A stretch of 22,821 nt of DNA from JAEUSG01 sp964590225 (lineage in GTDB: Bacteria; Fibrobacterota; OXYB2-FULL-49-7; JAEUSG01): NCBI GenBank assembly GCA_964590225.1, contig CAZPWS010000050.1, forward strand, positions 1 through 22,821, read 5' to 3'. The notes beneath the pieces were generated by a model, which made no database searches, had not been told where the DNA came from, and was given only the letters and a program-made list of their open reading frames with translations. The position numbers were made by a program, and so were the translations under genes. This document shows, one piece after another, positions 22,612 through 22,821 of the stretch (position 1 is its first letter; each line of letters begins with the position of its first letter).

Positions 22612-22821
22612 ATGCGAGGGCGAATTTTAATTACACTATTATTTTGCCTGTTGTTCATGCTGTTGCGCTGTTCAGATGAAGCTAATCTGCTCTCTGTCAA
22701 CAGAGACCTGACCCCATTGGAAAAAAAGATTCTTGGAACATGGGGTTGGGTAAACTCGCTCGAAAATGATACAGTAACCTATACAAACAGGTTAATATAT
22801 GAGGGGAAAAAAAACGGAAAA
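22612..22821 (+). CDS. Putative exported or lipoprotein, lipocalin-like (partial, cut by window edge)
   Basis: Seventy codons are visible from ATG 22612 to the window end. The N-terminus MRGRILITLLFCLLFMLLRC is a basic plus hydrophobic signal sequence ending in LLRC, a near-match to a lipobox with arginine at -1 rather than Gly/Ala/Ser, so lipidation at C20 is uncertain. After a linker, LEKKILGTWGWVNSLENDTV resembles the opening strand of lipocalin-like small lipoproteins (LxGTWxW). Divergent from the TetR gene and possibly regulated by it. The rest of the gene lies outside the window, so the fold assignment is tentative. Confidence 0.65.
   Translation, partial: MRGRILITLLFCLLFMLLRCSDEANLLSVNRDLTPLEKKILGTWGWVNSLENDTVTYTNRLIYEGKKNGK

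Noticed and set aside
1..22821. CRISPR arrays, tRNA/rRNA genes, insertion sequences or integrases
   Set aside because: Reading both strands showed no spaced identical repeats, cloverleaf or rRNA sequence, transposase or integrase motifs.

Overview
The window is an AT-rich bacterial chromosome segment (roughly 40% GC by eye), with no rRNA, tRNA, CRISPR array, transposase or phage gene that I can see. Several products carry Sec signal peptides, one looks like an outer-membrane barrel, and one is an AlgX/AlgJ-like periplasmic enzyme, so the host is Gram-negative. Paired AraC regulators and uroporphyrinogen-decarboxylase-like (URO-D) proteins next to an alpha-L-rhamnosidase, together with a bacterial XPB helicase, suggest a free-living polysaccharide degrader from an FCB/PVC-type lineage (Fibrobacterota, Lentisphaerota or similar). 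The taxonomic guess is weak.

Layout. (1) 1-3704, minus strand: a compact operon of XPB-type helicase, active M16 zinc peptidase and an M16-like partner lacking the metal motif. The first two genes are 1 nt apart and the last two overlap by 4 nt; the third runs off the left edge. (2) 3778-9700, plus strand: a Wzx/MATE-like flippase, a two-domain acyltransferase-like protein (NAT_N/GNAT_C type), an AlgX-like SGNH O-acyltransferase with a long novel N-terminal region, and a secreted TolB-like propeller. This reads as a glycan export and acylation cluster. (3) 9701-9829: a convergent junction packed with three inverted repeats. (4) 9800-11823, minus: a secreted NAPE-PLD-like metallo-beta-lactamase-fold hydrolase and the AraC-type regulator upstream of it. 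(5) 11838-19815: a mirrored arrangement in which two divergent AraC/URO-D pairs flank a GH78 alpha-L-rhamnosidase and a barrel-plus-repeat surface protein. (6) 19875-22821: a creatininase-GNAT fusion translationally overlapping an O6-alkylguanine-DNA alkyltransferase gene, a convergently overlapping TetR gene, and the start of a putative lipoprotein gene.

Most interesting points. The rhamnosidase reading frame extends 32 codons upstream of its first ATG through conserved N-terminal sequence to an ACG placed 8 nt after a perfect AAGGAG, so it either uses ACG as start or has lost its ATG. The creatininase-GNAT-GNAT fusion is an unusual architecture. The surface protein has a 20-residue-period motif of the form SGxxTGKRxYxP. 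Three transcription-unit-initial genes have a -10-like box 6-7 nt before ATG and no Shine-Dalgarno, suggesting leaderless mRNAs. The mirrored AraC/URO-D cassette around the rhamnosidase is the best candidate for an undescribed metabolic system (regulated handling of a methylated or otherwise modified rhamnoside), but that function is inference only.
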